DNA of 64,000 nt, taken from Acidobacteriota bacterium (GTDB lineage: Bacteria; Acidobacteriota; Terriglobia; Acidiferrales; UBA7541). The stretch is from the NCBI GenBank assembly GCA_003224055.1, contig QHYE01000025.1:1-64000 (forward strand), read 5' to 3'. The position numbers were made by a program, and so were the translations under genes. Every line of letters begins with the position of its first letter. Within the stretch, counting starts at the first letter, position 1. Shown in pieces: positions 1 through 9,199 of the stretch. The notes beneath the pieces were generated by a model. It was not told the DNA's origin. It saw only the letters and a list, made by a program, of their open reading frames with translations, and ran no database searches.

Positions 1-2418
1 TGAACGAAACACCATCAGCAGAACATCTTTTCGCCCAGCTCCGAGCGCCATGCGGATGCCGAATTCACCTGTTCGTTGAGCAACAGTGTAGGAAATCACG
101 CTGTACAGTCCAGTTGCGGCCAGCGCCAGCGCAAGCAAGGCAAACCCCGCTAATAAGGTGGCCACCAGATGTCCCTGCTGCCACTCCTGCTGCGTGGTGA
201 TCCAGCCATTGAGATCGCGAACGTCTCTTATGGATTGCTGGTCCGGATCAACCGTATGAATCTGTTCGCGGACAGCGCGGAGCACGGTAAGCGGCGGGAC
301 CCTGGTTCGAACGAGGATCTGGGTCCAGACCGGCATCCGGATCGTGTACGGTACATACACGGCGGGCTTGGTGGGATCGCGCAAGCCGTCATTGCGAGAA
401 TCGCCGACGATGCCAATCACCTGAAACCAGCTGTCGCTCCCGGGAACTGCGAGCGCAAACGGAGGCTCGCCTTTCATTTGGGGCACGCGGATCTCGCTGC
501 CAATGGCATCGCCGTTCGAAAAATATTGGCGAGCCAAGGTCTGATTAATCAGGGCGAGCTTGGAGCCGTGCATCGTCTCCGTTTCATCCCAGAATCTTCC
601 TTGCAGCAGCGGGATGTGAAGCACGGAGAAATACTCAGGGCTGATGAAGTTGATGCGCGCCCGCTGTTGTTCCGCCACTGGCTTTCCGGAAATCTCGAAG
701 CGCTGCTCCCAGCCGCTGCTTGGCGGAGTTGCATTGGTCGAAAGCCCGGCGGAGACGACCTCCGGCATAGCAGCGACCTTCTGCAGGAGCTGATTGAAAT
801 ATGTTCTCCTGGCCTCCCACGTTGTGTAGGTGTTGTCGTGCACCGGGATTCCCACTGACATCGTGTTGTGCGGGTCATAGCCGAGGTCCACGCGCATCAT
901 GCGCACGAAGCCTTGCATCGCAACGCCGGCTCCCGCCAGCAACAGAAGCGTCAGGGCAATCTGGCCTGAGATCAGGACGCTGTGAGTCCGGCGGCCATGA
1001 AGCCCGGCACTCATTTTACGTGTAGTCGATTGCATCACCTGGGCTATATCCGGACGCGCGGATTGAAGAGCCGGAGAGATGCCGAAGACGATGCCGGTCA
1101 GAAGCGCAAGACCTACGCTGAAATACAGAACCGGCAGATTGATGCTGATGGCGGCTTCATGGGGGAATGAGAATTCCGGAAGCCAATTGACGATGAGCTT
1201 CACCAAGCTATTTGCCAACGCCACGCCAATGACCGCCCCGGTGAACGACAGCATCAGCGCTTCCGTGAGCAACTGCCGCAGGATGCGAGAGCGCTCGGCG
1301 CCAATCGCTGAGCGCACCGCCATCTCGTGCTGCCGTCCCGTCGCTCGGGCCAACAGGAGAATCGAAACATTTCCGCAGCCGATCAGCAGCAACAAAGTCA
1401 CTGCAGCGAGCAGCAGGAACAATGTTCCGCCAATTCGAGTAACAAACTGATCGTTCAAACCTTCGAGAGTCACGCGGAAGTGCTCAGGGAAGTGGCTCGG
1501 CGTTTGCTGCGCGAATTGTTCAAACAGTGACTGAAGCTCTGCATTTGCAGTCGCACGCGAAACTCCCGGTTTGATCCGGGTCATGATGAAAAGAGTGCGC
1601 ACGGGATCGGCCGTGAGCTTGAGCGGCAGATAAACTTCGGCGTCGCCCCAGGTAAAGCGCGGCCGGACTACACCCACGATCTCGTAGTTCTTGCGAACCA
1701 GTTGGATTTTCTTGCCGACAATACCGGGATCTCCGTTGTAGTGTCTCTGCCAGAACTGATAACCCAGGACGGCTACATTCTCCGGGTCCTGGCCCTCGGG
1801 CGCATCCGATGGCAACAGCCCGCGCCCCAGCAGCATGGGCACGCCAAAAAAGTTGAAAGCGTTGGAAGTGAAATACACAGCCTGAACGTCTTCGGGAAGA
1901 TCGCCCTCGGTCGTGGTGAGGTTCCATCCATCCATGGCAGCAGCGCTCTCGACCGATCTGGCCTGGCGAAGCTGTTGCAATTGCGGTCCGTTGAGGTTTA
2001 CAAAACGGCGATTTCCGGTGCTGTCGTGAACCGCCAGATGCACCATGCGGTCTGAATTGGCATATGGATACGGGTTCACCAGGACGCCGTAGACCACGCT
2101 GAAGACCGCTGTAGTTGCCCCGATGCCAAGCGCCAGAGACAGAATGGCAACGACCGTGAATCCCGGATTCTTGAGCAGGATCCTCAAGCCGTAACGCGCG
2201 TCAGCAGCGACGTCTCTCAACCATCTCCACCCCCAAACGTCCTGCGTGACTTCCTTCACCAATCCCACGTTTCCAAATTCGCGCCGCGCAGCTCGCTCGG
2301 CTTCTCGCTTGTCTTCGCCGCGATCCACACGCTCTTTGGCGGCCATCTCCAAGTGAGTGCGCACTTCCGCATCCAGCTCGCGCTCTTGCTGTTTGCGTCT
2401 CCACCAAGGAAAGTTCAT
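1..2418 (-). CDS. ADOP-family MacB/FtsX-type ABC permease (C-terminus cut by window edge)
   Basis: Reads from ATG at 2418 and runs off the left edge with no stop, so 806 residues are visible and roughly 75-80 are probably missing. It begins [12 protein letters not shown], followed by a charged leader and the ADOP hallmark [12 protein letters not shown] at residues 76-87, then a first membrane segment, a large periplasmic MacB-like region, a middle group of membrane helices and a second periplasmic half leading to a C-terminal FtsX module with GIRMALGA near the edge. ADOPs (acidobacterial duplicated orphan permeases) resemble MacB permeases but lack a fused or adjacent ATPase; substrates are unknown and roles in efflux or secretion are inferred. 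The gene starts 8 bases after the padR stop, so the two are surely co-transcribed and probably under PadR control. Family call is secure; function is not. Confidence 0.88.
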   Translation of the reverse strand, partial: MNFPWWRRKQQERELDAEVRTHLEMAAKERVDRGEDKREAERAARREFGNVGLVKEVTQDVWGWRWLRDVAADARYGLRILLKNPGFTVVAILSLALGIGATTAVFSVVYGVLVNPYPYANSDRMVHLAVHDSTGNRRFVNLNGPQLQQLRQARSVESAAAMDGWNLTTTEGDLPEDVQAVYFTSNAFNFFGVPMLLGRGLLPSDAPEGQDPENVAVLGYQFWQRHYNGDPGIVGKKIQLVRKNYEIVGVVRPRFTWGDAEVYLPLKLTADPVRTLFIMTRIKPGVSRATANAELQSLFEQFAQQTPSHFPEHFRVTLEGLNDQFVTRIGGTLFLLLAAVTLLLLIGCGNVSILLLARATGRQHEMAVRSAIGAERSRILRQLLTEALMLSFTGAVIGVALANSLVKLIVNWLPEFSFPHEAAISINLPVLYFSVGLALLTGIVFGISPALQSARPDIAQVMQSTTRKMSAGLHGRRTHSVLISGQIALTLLLLAGAGVAMQGFVRMMRVDLGYDPHNTMSVGIPVHDNTYTTWEARRTYFNQLLQKVAAMPEVVSAGLSTNATPPSSGWEQRFEISGKPVAEQQRARINFISPEYFSVLHIPLLQGRFWDETETMHGSKLALINQTLARQYFSNGDAIGSEIRVPQMKGEPPFALAVPGSDSWFQVIGIVGDSRNDGLRDPTKPAVYVPYTIRMPVWTQILVRTRVPPLTVLRAVREQIHTVDPDQQSIRDVRDLNGWITTQQEWQQGHLVATLLAGFALLALALAATGLYSVISYTVAQRTGEFGIRMALGAGRKDVLLMVFRS

Positions 2419-2426
2419 GGTACGCA

Positions 2427-2783
2427 CTACCTTTCAAAGGGACTTAGTACACCTGCAATCGCGTCGGAGAGCTGCGCCCACTTGGAGCGTTCCTTGCTCA
2501 ATTGCTTCTTGCCGGTGGCCGTCAGCCGGTAAAACTTCGCGCGCTGATTATTTTCGGAGGTCTTCCATTCCGCTTTGATCCACTTCTGCTTTTCCAGCCG
2601 GTGCAATGCGGGATAGAGCGAACCCGTATCCACCTGAAGTGTTTCGCCGGAGCGATTGCGGATGGCCACGCTGATGCCGTAGCCGTGCTGCGGCCCCCAT
2701 TGCAGCGTTTGCAGGATTAGGAGATCCAGTGTTCCCTGTAGTAGCTCGATCCGGTTCTGGTACCGCGCTCTCTTCTCAGGCAT
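2427..2783 (-). CDS. PadR-family transcriptional regulator of the ADOP permease
   Basis: A 118-residue winged-helix protein with the PadR_acidobact pattern: [19 protein letters not shown] near the N-terminus, HGYGISVAI as recognition-helix region, then [15 protein letters not shown] and a C-terminal dimerisation helix. PadR proteins of this group act as local repressors of an adjacent permease. I chose ATG 2783, which has GGGGAG five bases upstream; a GTG at 2804 in the same frame also has AGGAG at good spacing, so seven extra residues are possible. The ADOP gene follows 8 bases downstream. Its own promoter region holds a repeated and partly palindromic motif at 2869-2900 that fits autoregulation. 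Confidence 0.9.
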   Translation of the reverse strand: MPEKRARYQNRIELLQGTLDLLILQTLQWGPQHGYGISVAIRNRSGETLQVDTGSLYPALHRLEKQKWIKAEWKTSENNQRAKFYRLTATGKKQLSKERSKWAQLSDAIAGVLSPFER

Positions 2784-2868
2784 CGTTGCTCCCCACGTCG
2801 GCACGTTTGCTCCTGCTGTCCCTTTGACGTCGCGACCCCGCCGAAAGTCTTGTCCAAGGGTGTCGGCA

Positions 2869-2900
2869 TTCTACACCCAGCCAGTAGACGTTCTACACCC
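2869..2900. promoter_or_regulatory. candidate PadR operator: 10-bp direct repeat plus 13-bp palindrome
   Basis: TTCTACACCC occurs at 2869-2878 and again at 2891-2900, exactly 22 bases apart (two helical turns). The second copy overlaps the palindrome GTAGA-CGT-TCTAC at 2884-2896. The site lies about 90-115 bases upstream of padR and is the only repeated motif seen in the 355-base gap between padR and purB. The rest of that gap holds no gene I can support. Binding by PadR is inference. Confidence 0.45.
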
Positions 2901-3138
2901 TTGCTCCGTGCAACTCCGGTGCCGCTCTGGAACTGCGTTCAACTCCTTTTTCAGCAACGGCTTATCCGGACTGTTCACTTGTTCCTCCATCAACCAGCGC
3001 CCGCTTGCGCGACTCCGCATCCCAAATCCGGACACCCGCGGGGCTTCCGGAGTCTCCGCCACCACCCTCATCTGCGGTATCATGGAGAGAGCAACGACCT
3101 GGAAATTTCCGCGATTTTCCGTTCTTGCGCTTGAGGAG

Positions 3139-4491
3139 ATGGCATTGATTCCACGCTACACGCGCCCGGAGATGGGCCACGTTTGGAGCGACGAGAATAA
3201 ATTCGGCAAGTGGCTGGAGGTGGAGGTCGCCGCCACAGAAACGCTGGCTGAAAATGGCCGCGTACCGAATGAGGCGGCGGCGGCGATTCGCTCCCGGGCG
3301 AAGGTCGACGTGGCGCGGATCCAGGAACTTGAAGCGCGCGTGAAGCACGATGTCATTGCGTTCACCATGGCGGTGGGCGAATCGATCGGCGATCCTGCTG
3401 CGGCCCGGTGGCTGCACTATGGAATGACCTCGAACGACGTCGTGGACACCGCGCAAGCTCTCCAAATTCGCGAAGCCTCGAAGCTGATCGAGCGCAATCT
3501 GGTGCTGTTCGGCGAAGCGCTCGATCTGCGCGCGCACGAATTTCGCCACACACCACAAATCGGGCGCACGCATGGCGTGCACGCCGAGCCGATTACGTTC
3601 GGCCTAAAAATCGCCAACTGGTTTGCGGAAAATCAGCGCAACATCGCGCGCTTCCGTGAAGCCGCCGGACAGATGGCCGTCGGAAAAATCTCCGGCGCCG
3701 TCGGCAATGCTTCGCACCTCGGTCCGGAGACGGAAGAGCGCATCTGCAAGAGGCTGGGGCTGAAAGTTGCGCCCGTGTCCTCGCAGGTGATTCAGCGCGA
3801 CCGCCACGCGCACTACCTCAGCACGCTGGCGCTAATCGCCGCCACACTGGAAAAAATCGCGCTGGAAATCCGGCATCTGCAGCGCACCGAAGTCCGCGAG
3901 GCCGAAGAGCCGTTCGGCGAAGAACAACGCGGCAGTTCCGCCATGCCCCACAAGCGCAATCCCGTCACGTGCGAACAGATCTGCGGGCTCGCGCGCCTGG
4001 TGCGCTCCAACATGTTAGCGGCGTACGAAAACATCGGTCTCTGGCACGAGCGGGATATTTCCCACAGCTCCGTGGAACGAATTATTCTTCCGGACTCCAC
4101 GATTCTTGTGGACTACATGCTTGAGAAGATGTCCGGCGTCCTTTTCAAGATGCGGGTTTTCCCGGAGCGCATGTTGCGCAACCTAGAGTCCACACACGGA
4201 CTGGTGTTCTCGGGGCAACTTCTGCAAGACCTGGTGGAGAAGGGCATGCCGCGCGACGATGCCTACAAAGCGGTGCAGGAAAACGCCATGGCTGCGTGGG
4301 AATCGGAGAGCGGCTTCCGCGACTGCGTTGCGGCGGACGCGCGCATCACCAAACACCTCGATGCCAAGGCGCTTGCCCACAGTTTCGATTTGCAGCGGCA
4401 ATTGCGGTATGTGGACGCCATCTTCGACCGGGTCTTCGGCGCGCATCCTGCCGGCGAAAAAACCATGACGGGGTGGGTGGGAAAACACTAG
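3139..4491 (+). CDS. purB: adenylosuccinate lyase
   Basis: Catalyses two steps in purine synthesis: SAICAR to AICAR plus fumarate, and adenylosuccinate to AMP plus fumarate. It is a cytosolic tetramer of the fumarase/aspartase superfamily. The 450-residue protein starts MALIPRYTRPEMG and shows the first catalytic His region RTHG (His145) and the superfamily signature SSAMPHKRNP at residues 266-275 with the flexible-loop serine. Length matches the family. I set the start at ATG 3139 because homology begins there; GAGGAG lies directly against the ATG. An in-frame ATG at 3082 would add 19 unlikely residues. The gene is monocistronic and converges on efp. Confidence 0.96.
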   Translation: MALIPRYTRPEMGHVWSDENKFGKWLEVEVAATETLAENGRVPNEAAAAIRSRAKVDVARIQELEARVKHDVIAFTMAVGESIGDPAAARWLHYGMTSNDVVDTAQALQIREASKLIERNLVLFGEALDLRAHEFRHTPQIGRTHGVHAEPITFGLKIANWFAENQRNIARFREAAGQMAVGKISGAVGNASHLGPETEERICKRLGLKVAPVSSQVIQRDRHAHYLSTLALIAATLEKIALEIRHLQRTEVREAEEPFGEEQRGSSAMPHKRNPVTCEQICGLARLVRSNMLAAYENIGLWHERDISHSSVERIILPDSTILVDYMLEKMSGVLFKMRVFPERMLRNLESTHGLVFSGQLLQDLVEKGMPRDDAYKAVQENAMAAWESESGFRDCVAADARITKHLDAKALAHSFDLQRQLRYVDAIFDRVFGAHPAGEKTMTGWVGKH

Positions 4492-4529
4492 CCAGCGCTG
4501 ACTGAAGAATTTCGAGCTGCTTATACCGC

Positions 4530-4562
4530 AAAAAAAGGCGCCCCGGTTTTACCCGGGGCGCC
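4530..4562 (-). terminator. intrinsic terminator of efp
   Basis: A perfect 10-bp stem GGCGCCCCGG (4537-4546) / CCGGGGCGCC (4553-4562) with a 6-base loop. Seven A's on the + strand (4530-4536) give a U7 tract when transcribed from the minus strand, so it ends transcription from efp. It may also impede purB read-through, but there is no U-tract in that direction. Confidence 0.85.
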
Positions 4563-4607
4563 GTCCTGCCTCTCCTAATTCCGGCTTGCGCTGAAATTAG
4601 CTGCGGA

Positions 4608-4710
4608 GGCGGAAACTCAGACAGAAACTAGAAATCAGAAATTAGAAACTAGGAACTCGCAAAACGACAATAGCACTCGAATCAGAAAACCGAAACGAGA
4701 AAACTGAGAG
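4608..4710. repeat. degenerate A-rich tract (AGAAACTAG-like units)
   Basis: Units resembling AGAAACTAG or AGAAATCAG repeat imperfectly across the efp 3' side between its terminator and stop codon. Comparable short-unit tracts of a different unit (AGTCGAA) occur at 25246 and 33653. It has no coding signal and is probably slippage-generated low-complexity DNA. Confidence 0.5.
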
Positions 4711-5277
4711 CTATTCGACGCGTTGCACGTAACGCGCTTCCGAGGTGTCGACCTTGATCCGGTCGCCTTCGTTCACGAACGGAGGCACCTGGACCACGAG
4801 CCCGGTCTCGAGCGTCGCGGGCTTCATCACCGCGCTGGCCGTGGCCTTCTGCAGCGTTGGCTCGGTCTGGATCACTTTCATGTCCATGGTATCGGGCAAG
4901 TCCACGCCGATGGCTTTTTCCTCGAAGAATTCGACCTTTACGATGGTGCTGGGAATCAGGTAATAGACGGTTTCGCCCAGCTCTTCGCGGCTCATCTGCA
5001 TCTGTTCATAGTTCTTCGTGTTCATGAAGTGGAAATCGTCGCCTTCGCTGTACAGGTACTCGAATTCGACTTCGTCAAGGATGGCGCGGTCCACGAATTC
5101 TTCCGCGCGAAACCGGTAATCGATGATGGATCCGGTGCGCAGGTTTCTCATGCGCGTCTGCATGGAGCCGCGCTTGTTGCCCGGCGTGCGGTGATCGACG
5201 CTGAAGATGGTGAAAAGCTGGCCCTCATGCTGGATGACCATGCCGGGGCGGAGTTGTGTCGCTTTGACGCTGCTCAT
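4711..5277 (-). CDS. efp: translation elongation factor P
   Basis: Rescues ribosomes stalled on polyproline by binding next to the P-site tRNA. The 188-residue protein has the usual three-domain EF-P layout and length: an N-terminal KOW-like domain and two OB folds ending in IKVDTSEARYVQRV. The functional loop tip reads TPGNKRGS at residues 31-38; aligned to E. coli PGKGQ, the modified lysine position is occupied by Asn34, with Lys35 next to it. No modification enzyme (EpmA, EarP, YmfI type) is seen nearby. ATG 5277 has a weak GAGG about 13 bases upstream. Only promoter-sized non-coding DNA (5278-5454) separates it from pepP. Confidence 0.96.
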   Translation of the reverse strand: MSSVKATQLRPGMVIQHEGQLFTIFSVDHRTPGNKRGSMQTRMRNLRTGSIIDYRFRAEEFVDRAILDEVEFEYLYSEGDDFHFMNTKNYEQMQMSREELGETVYYLIPSTIVKVEFFEEKAIGVDLPDTMDMKVIQTEPTLQKATASAVMKPATLETGLVVQVPPFVNEGDRIKVDTSEARYVQRVE

Positions 5278-5454
5278 TTTTGTTTCGGCCTCGACAGGGT
5301 CGGGACCGATGGCTCCCTAGAGAATTGGCTGATTTCGGAAATTCCGGAGGGCTGGAGTTTGCCCCTGCACTGCTCGCGGAATGACTCGAGGCACACTGGG
5401 AAGAAATTCAAGCCCAGCGGGAACATACAGTATAAGGGCGCTCCGTGAAGCCGG

Positions 5455-6885
5455 TCAATCGTCGCCCTTCTTGGATTCTTTGGCGCGCTGTTTCGCGGCA
5501 GCGGCCATGATTTTTTCGATTTCGTCGGGGTCGCGGGTGAGGCGCTCGCTCAGAAATTTGTATCCGGATTCGGTGATCAGGACGTCGTCTTCGATTCGAA
5601 CGCCAAGATTTTCCTCGGGGATGTAGATGCCGGGCTCCACAGTGATGACCATGCCGGGCCGCAATGGCGCACAATACTCGCCCGGATCATGAACATCCAG
5701 GCCGATGTGATGACTCAGACCATGAATGTAGTATTGGCCCAGCGGCTTGCCGTGCAGATCTTTTCCGTGCGAGTTGATGTAGTCGTAGGAAACCTTATAG
5801 GCGCTATTGTCGCCCTTCTTGCAGACGTTGTTGCCGGGCTTGAGCACGGCGAGCGCGGCATTCTGCGCGCCGAGCACAATGGAATAAATTTCACGCTGGC
5901 GCGGCGTGAACTTGCCGTTCGCGGGAATCGTGCGCGTAATGTCCGCGGTGTAACCGGAATACTGCGCGCCGACGTCGAGAACCACGATGTCTCCGTCCGC
6001 GATCTTGCGCTCGAGCTTGTCGTAGTGCAGCACCGTGGAATTGGGGCCGGCGCCGACGATAGGAGCATAACCCTCCGCTTCTGAACCGCCCCAGGCGTGC
6101 ACTTCCACCATTTTTGCGCCGACCTGATATTCGTACAGGCCCGGCCGCATCGTTTTCATCGCTTCGAGATGCGCATCGAGGGATAGATCGATGGCCTTCT
6201 GCAAGAAAGCAAGTTCGCCGGGCGACTTAATCTGCCGCAATGCGTTGATCTGCTGACGAACGTCTTTCAACTTGGCTTGCGGCGCGGCGAGCTGTAGCCA
6301 TTCAACCACGGCCTTTTCGTGCGGGTAGCCACCGTTTTCTTTTTCGTACGGCAGGATCGTGAACAAAGTTGGATACAGCTTCGCCAGCCTCTCCACAGTC
6401 GCCCGCATCTCCGGAAAAGCTTCGACCGCGGCGAAGCCGGTCCGCGCCTGAATCCCCGGGTCGGAAGGGGACATGCGAACGCCGTTCCACTTCTCCTTGG
6501 CGGGATCCTTCGGCGGGAGGAACAAGATCTCGCGCGGGCCGGTCCAGTTATCATTCGTGGAGCCGTTCTTTGCAGCCGGCAGGAGAATCAGGCCGGCGCC
6601 TTCCTCATTGTGTCCGGTCAAGTAGTAGAAGCCATCCTCCTGGTGGAAAATGTAGGTTTGAGCGGATTCTTCGCGGCCCGTGTAACCCCAAAGAATGACC
6701 GGCCCGTCCACCTCCGCGGCGATCTTGGCGCGGCGCTCGGCGTAGGCGCTATTGGGTTCGCGCTCGCGGCGCTCCTGGGCCTGGGCGACGGAGAGGAGGA
6801 AGACCGTGCAAAGCAGTCCAGAAAGAATTAGTGGCGCGGAGGCGAGCTGAACACGCGGCCAGACACGCCATGGGTGACCACTCAT
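5455..6885 (-). CDS. pepP: secreted Xaa-Pro aminopeptidase (aminopeptidase P, M24B)
   Basis: Removes an N-terminal residue preceding proline. The 476-residue precursor has a signal peptide (about residues 1-36, ending VAQAQ), an aminopeptidase P N-terminal domain and a C-terminal pita-bread M24 domain. The dinuclear metal ligands are all present: Asp304 (DVGAQYSG), Asp315 (TADITRT), His392 (GLSHHIGLDVHD), Glu417 (VEPGIYIP) and Glu432. The signal peptide suggests periplasmic action, unlike cytosolic E. coli PepP. ATG 6885 was chosen because GAGGTGA lies about four bases upstream and the signal peptide starts there; upstream in-frame sequence is not credible. It is divergent from the metallophosphoesterase. 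Confidence 0.93.
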   Translation of the reverse strand: MSGHPWRVWPRVQLASAPLILSGLLCTVFLLSVAQAQERREREPNSAYAERRAKIAAEVDGPVILWGYTGREESAQTYIFHQEDGFYYLTGHNEEGAGLILLPAAKNGSTNDNWTGPREILFLPPKDPAKEKWNGVRMSPSDPGIQARTGFAAVEAFPEMRATVERLAKLYPTLFTILPYEKENGGYPHEKAVVEWLQLAAPQAKLKDVRQQINALRQIKSPGELAFLQKAIDLSLDAHLEAMKTMRPGLYEYQVGAKMVEVHAWGGSEAEGYAPIVGAGPNSTVLHYDKLERKIADGDIVVLDVGAQYSGYTADITRTIPANGKFTPRQREIYSIVLGAQNAALAVLKPGNNVCKKGDNSAYKVSYDYINSHGKDLHGKPLGQYYIHGLSHHIGLDVHDPGEYCAPLRPGMVITVEPGIYIPEENLGVRIEDDVLITESGYKFLSERLTRDPDEIEKIMAAAAKQRAKESKKGDD

Positions 6886-7127
6886 TTGCTCACCTCGAAA
6901 CCACCATTTTGGTGCTGAACCCACAGGGCAAGTGAGTTCGCCGCGTGCAAGCGGCCCCGCGATTGTAGCCGAAATGGGGCGCCGACCGGAATTCTCGCAC
7001 AATCCTGTGAGCACGAAGACTGGGCTCGCGGATTTCCCTGGTGTAAGTCTAATCCTCGTAGCAGACCGCCCCGCTGAGCCTTGAATTTGCAGATGACCTT
7101 TTGGGTGCTTTGCGAATCTAAATACAC

Positions 7128-8243
7128 ATGCGAATACCAGCGCGCTTCATCGGCTTTCTGGCCATTTTTCAGTCCATTCTGTTTCTGGTTCACGTTTTTC
7201 TTTACGAGACGTGGACATTTTCGACGGCGGGGAACGATCTTCCTTCGACCCCATTGCTGAAGATTGTCCTGGCGGCGTTGTCCGTGAGCTTCCTCGCGGC
7301 ATCGGTTTTGGCCTTCCGTCACACCAACCCCGTGCTGCGGGTCTTTTACCGGATATCCGCGGTGTGGCTCGGACTCGTCAGTTTCCTGTTCTTTGCCGCT
7401 GTTTTGTCCTGGATCGTCTTCGGGATCGCGCTGGTGGCGGGATGGCACCCGGACTTTCACCGGGTTGTAGAAGTGCTGTTCGGCGCGGCGCTGCTGAGCG
7501 GCTTCTTCGGCGTCTTCAATGCCAGTTTGACGAGGGTTCGGCGAATTACGGTCCGGCTGGAGAACTTGCCGGAAGCCTGGCGCGGGCGCAAAGCCGCGCT
7601 CATCAGCGACTTGCATTTGGGGCACGTGAGGAACGGAGGTTTCTTGCGGCGGATCGTGGCAAAGGTGATGAAGGAGAAGCCGGATGCCGTGTTCGTCGCG
7701 GGCGATTTGTACGATGGCACGGCAATCGACGCTGCACAGGCGGCCGAGCCGCTGCGTGGTTTGCGCGCACCGCAGGGGACGTACTTTGTGGCGGGGAATC
7801 ATGAACAATTCGGAGACGATTCGAGGTTTCTGCGAGCGGTCACTGGCGCGGGAGTTCACATCCTGCACAACGAAAAAGTAGAGGCAGACGATTTGCAGAT
7901 CGTGGGCGTGCCCTACAACCACGCCACCCATGACGGACATCTGCGCTCCGTGTTGCAAGGAATCGGTGTGGACCGAAGCCGCGCGAGCATTTTGGTGACT
8001 CATGCGCCCGATCGTCCGCACGTCGCGGAGGAAGCCGGAATTTCCTTGCAGGTTTCGGGTCACACGCACGTCGGCCAGTTTTTCCCCTGGACGTGGGTGG
8101 CGCGGCGAATCTACCGACAGTTTGCTTACGGCCTCAGCCGGATCGGAAAGATGCAGGTGTACACATCCAGCGGCGCGGGGACCTGGGGGCCGCCGCTGCG
8201 CCTCGGATCGAGTCCGGAAATTGTGCTGCTCCAGTTTGAATAA
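7128..8243 (+). CDS. membrane-anchored metallophosphoesterase (YkuE/YaeI-like)
   Basis: A 371-residue calcineurin-like phosphoesterase with about four N-terminal membrane helices (residues 5-130), so the catalytic domain sits at the membrane. Metal and catalytic motifs are complete: SDLHLG with Asp161/His163, GDLYDG (Asp193), GNHE (Asn224/His225), His292 in THAPD and SGHTHVG (His312/His314). Relatives such as B. subtilis YkuE and E. coli YaeI act on phosphodiesters, possibly UDP-sugar or lipid substrates, but the substrate here cannot be read from sequence. No good ribosome-binding site is visible. The gene is monocistronic. Confidence 0.88.
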   Translation: MRIPARFIGFLAIFQSILFLVHVFLYETWTFSTAGNDLPSTPLLKIVLAALSVSFLAASVLAFRHTNPVLRVFYRISAVWLGLVSFLFFAAVLSWIVFGIALVAGWHPDFHRVVEVLFGAALLSGFFGVFNASLTRVRRITVRLENLPEAWRGRKAALISDLHLGHVRNGGFLRRIVAKVMKEKPDAVFVAGDLYDGTAIDAAQAAEPLRGLRAPQGTYFVAGNHEQFGDDSRFLRAVTGAGVHILHNEKVEADDLQIVGVPYNHATHDGHLRSVLQGIGVDRSRASILVTHAPDRPHVAEEAGISLQVSGHTHVGQFFPWTWVARRIYRQFAYGLSRIGKMQVYTSSGAGTWGPPLRLGSSPEIVLLQFE

Positions 8244-8276
8244 AAACCCGGAACTCTGACGAGCTAAACGGCCGGG
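8242..8276 (-). terminator. possible terminator of the hydrolase/GT2 operon
   Basis: CCCGG (8247-8251) pairs with CCGGG (8272-8276) and is followed, on the minus strand, by five U's (+ strand 8242-8246). The loop is long, but an inner CTC/GAG stem shortens it. It lies in the 43-base gap between converging genes, which supports the call, but the stem is short. Confidence 0.4.
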
Positions 8277-8286
8277 AGCGCACCCC

Positions 8287-9177
8287 CTAATTTCGGAAAA
8301 ACTCAATCAGATGTTCGGAGACGCGAGCGGATTCTTCGTGCTGGAGCCAGTGGCCGGCGTTAGCGAAGGTATAGAGCTCTGCGTCGGTGCAGTAGCGCAG
8401 GCTTTCGTGCGCCATTTCGGAAAGCAGAAACGCATCGCGTTCGCCCCACAGGATGCGCGTGGGAACGCGAACGGTGCGCTCGGGGAACTTGGTGGGATAG
8501 CGAAATAGCGCGCGATACCAGTGGATCATACCGGTCACAGCGCCAGGCTGCGACCAGGCGGCGCGGTATTGAGCAAGATCTTCGGTGGAGAAAGTGCCGG
8601 GGCGGCTGGAGCGAAGAAGCGAGCGCGCGCCCACGCGGAAATGGAAGGCTGAGAAAAGGGCTTCCGGCAGCCAGGGGAGTTGAAAAAAGAAGATATACCA
8701 GCTTCGGAGCGCCTGGCGCAGGCGCGTCATCATGAATTTGCGCATCACCGAGGGGTGCGGGACATTGAGGACCACGAGCTTGGCGACGCGCTGCGGATGG
8801 AGCAGCGCCGCGCTCCACGCGACCGCTGCGCCCCAATCGTGACCTACAAGGAAGATTTTCTGCTGCCCGAGCTGGTCTGCAATGGCGATGACATCAGAGA
8901 CGAGTTCCGAGAGTGCGTACGAAGCGATGCCAGCGGGTTTGCTGCTGAGGTTGTAGCCGCGCTGGTCTGGCACGATGACGCGAAAGCCCGCGGCGGCCAG
9001 CGGCGCGATCTGTTTGTGCCAGCCATACCAAAACTCAGGGAAGCCGTGGAGAAGAACTACGACCGCACCATCCTTCGGACCTGCGGCGACGGCATGCAAC
9101 GCAGTTTCGCTATTTTGGAAGGCAAGTGTTTCCAGGGAGTTCAACCTCACAGCAGATTCTACCTGCCCGAGCGGCAT
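8287..9177 (-). CDS. alpha/beta hydrolase, epoxide-hydrolase-like
   Basis: A 296-residue alpha/beta hydrolase. The oxyanion motif HGFPEFW is at 44-50, and the nucleophile elbow GHDWG places Asp114 as nucleophile, which points to epoxide hydrolase or haloalkane dehalogenase rather than an esterase. Asp248 (WGERD) and His276 (NAGHW) complete the triad. A lid tyrosine in HWYRALF is consistent with an epoxide hydrolase. The start is ATG 9177, immediately after an in-frame GTG at 9180. The gene begins about 22 bases after the GT2 gene stops, so the two are probably one transcript, although no functional link is obvious. Confidence 0.85.
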   Translation of the reverse strand: MPLGQVESAVRLNSLETLAFQNSETALHAVAAGPKDGAVVVLLHGFPEFWYGWHKQIAPLAAAGFRVIVPDQRGYNLSSKPAGIASYALSELVSDVIAIADQLGQQKIFLVGHDWGAAVAWSAALLHPQRVAKLVVLNVPHPSVMRKFMMTRLRQALRSWYIFFFQLPWLPEALFSAFHFRVGARSLLRSSRPGTFSTEDLAQYRAAWSQPGAVTGMIHWYRALFRYPTKFPERTVRVPTRILWGERDAFLLSEMAHESLRYCTDAELYTFANAGHWLQHEESARVSEHLIEFFRN

Positions 9178-9199
9178 CACGTCTCAGAGCAAAAAAGTA

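Noticed and set aside
2824-3138. N-terminal extension of PurB
   Set aside because: The extra 105 residues have no homology and would occupy the padR promoter region; the conserved protein starts at 3139.
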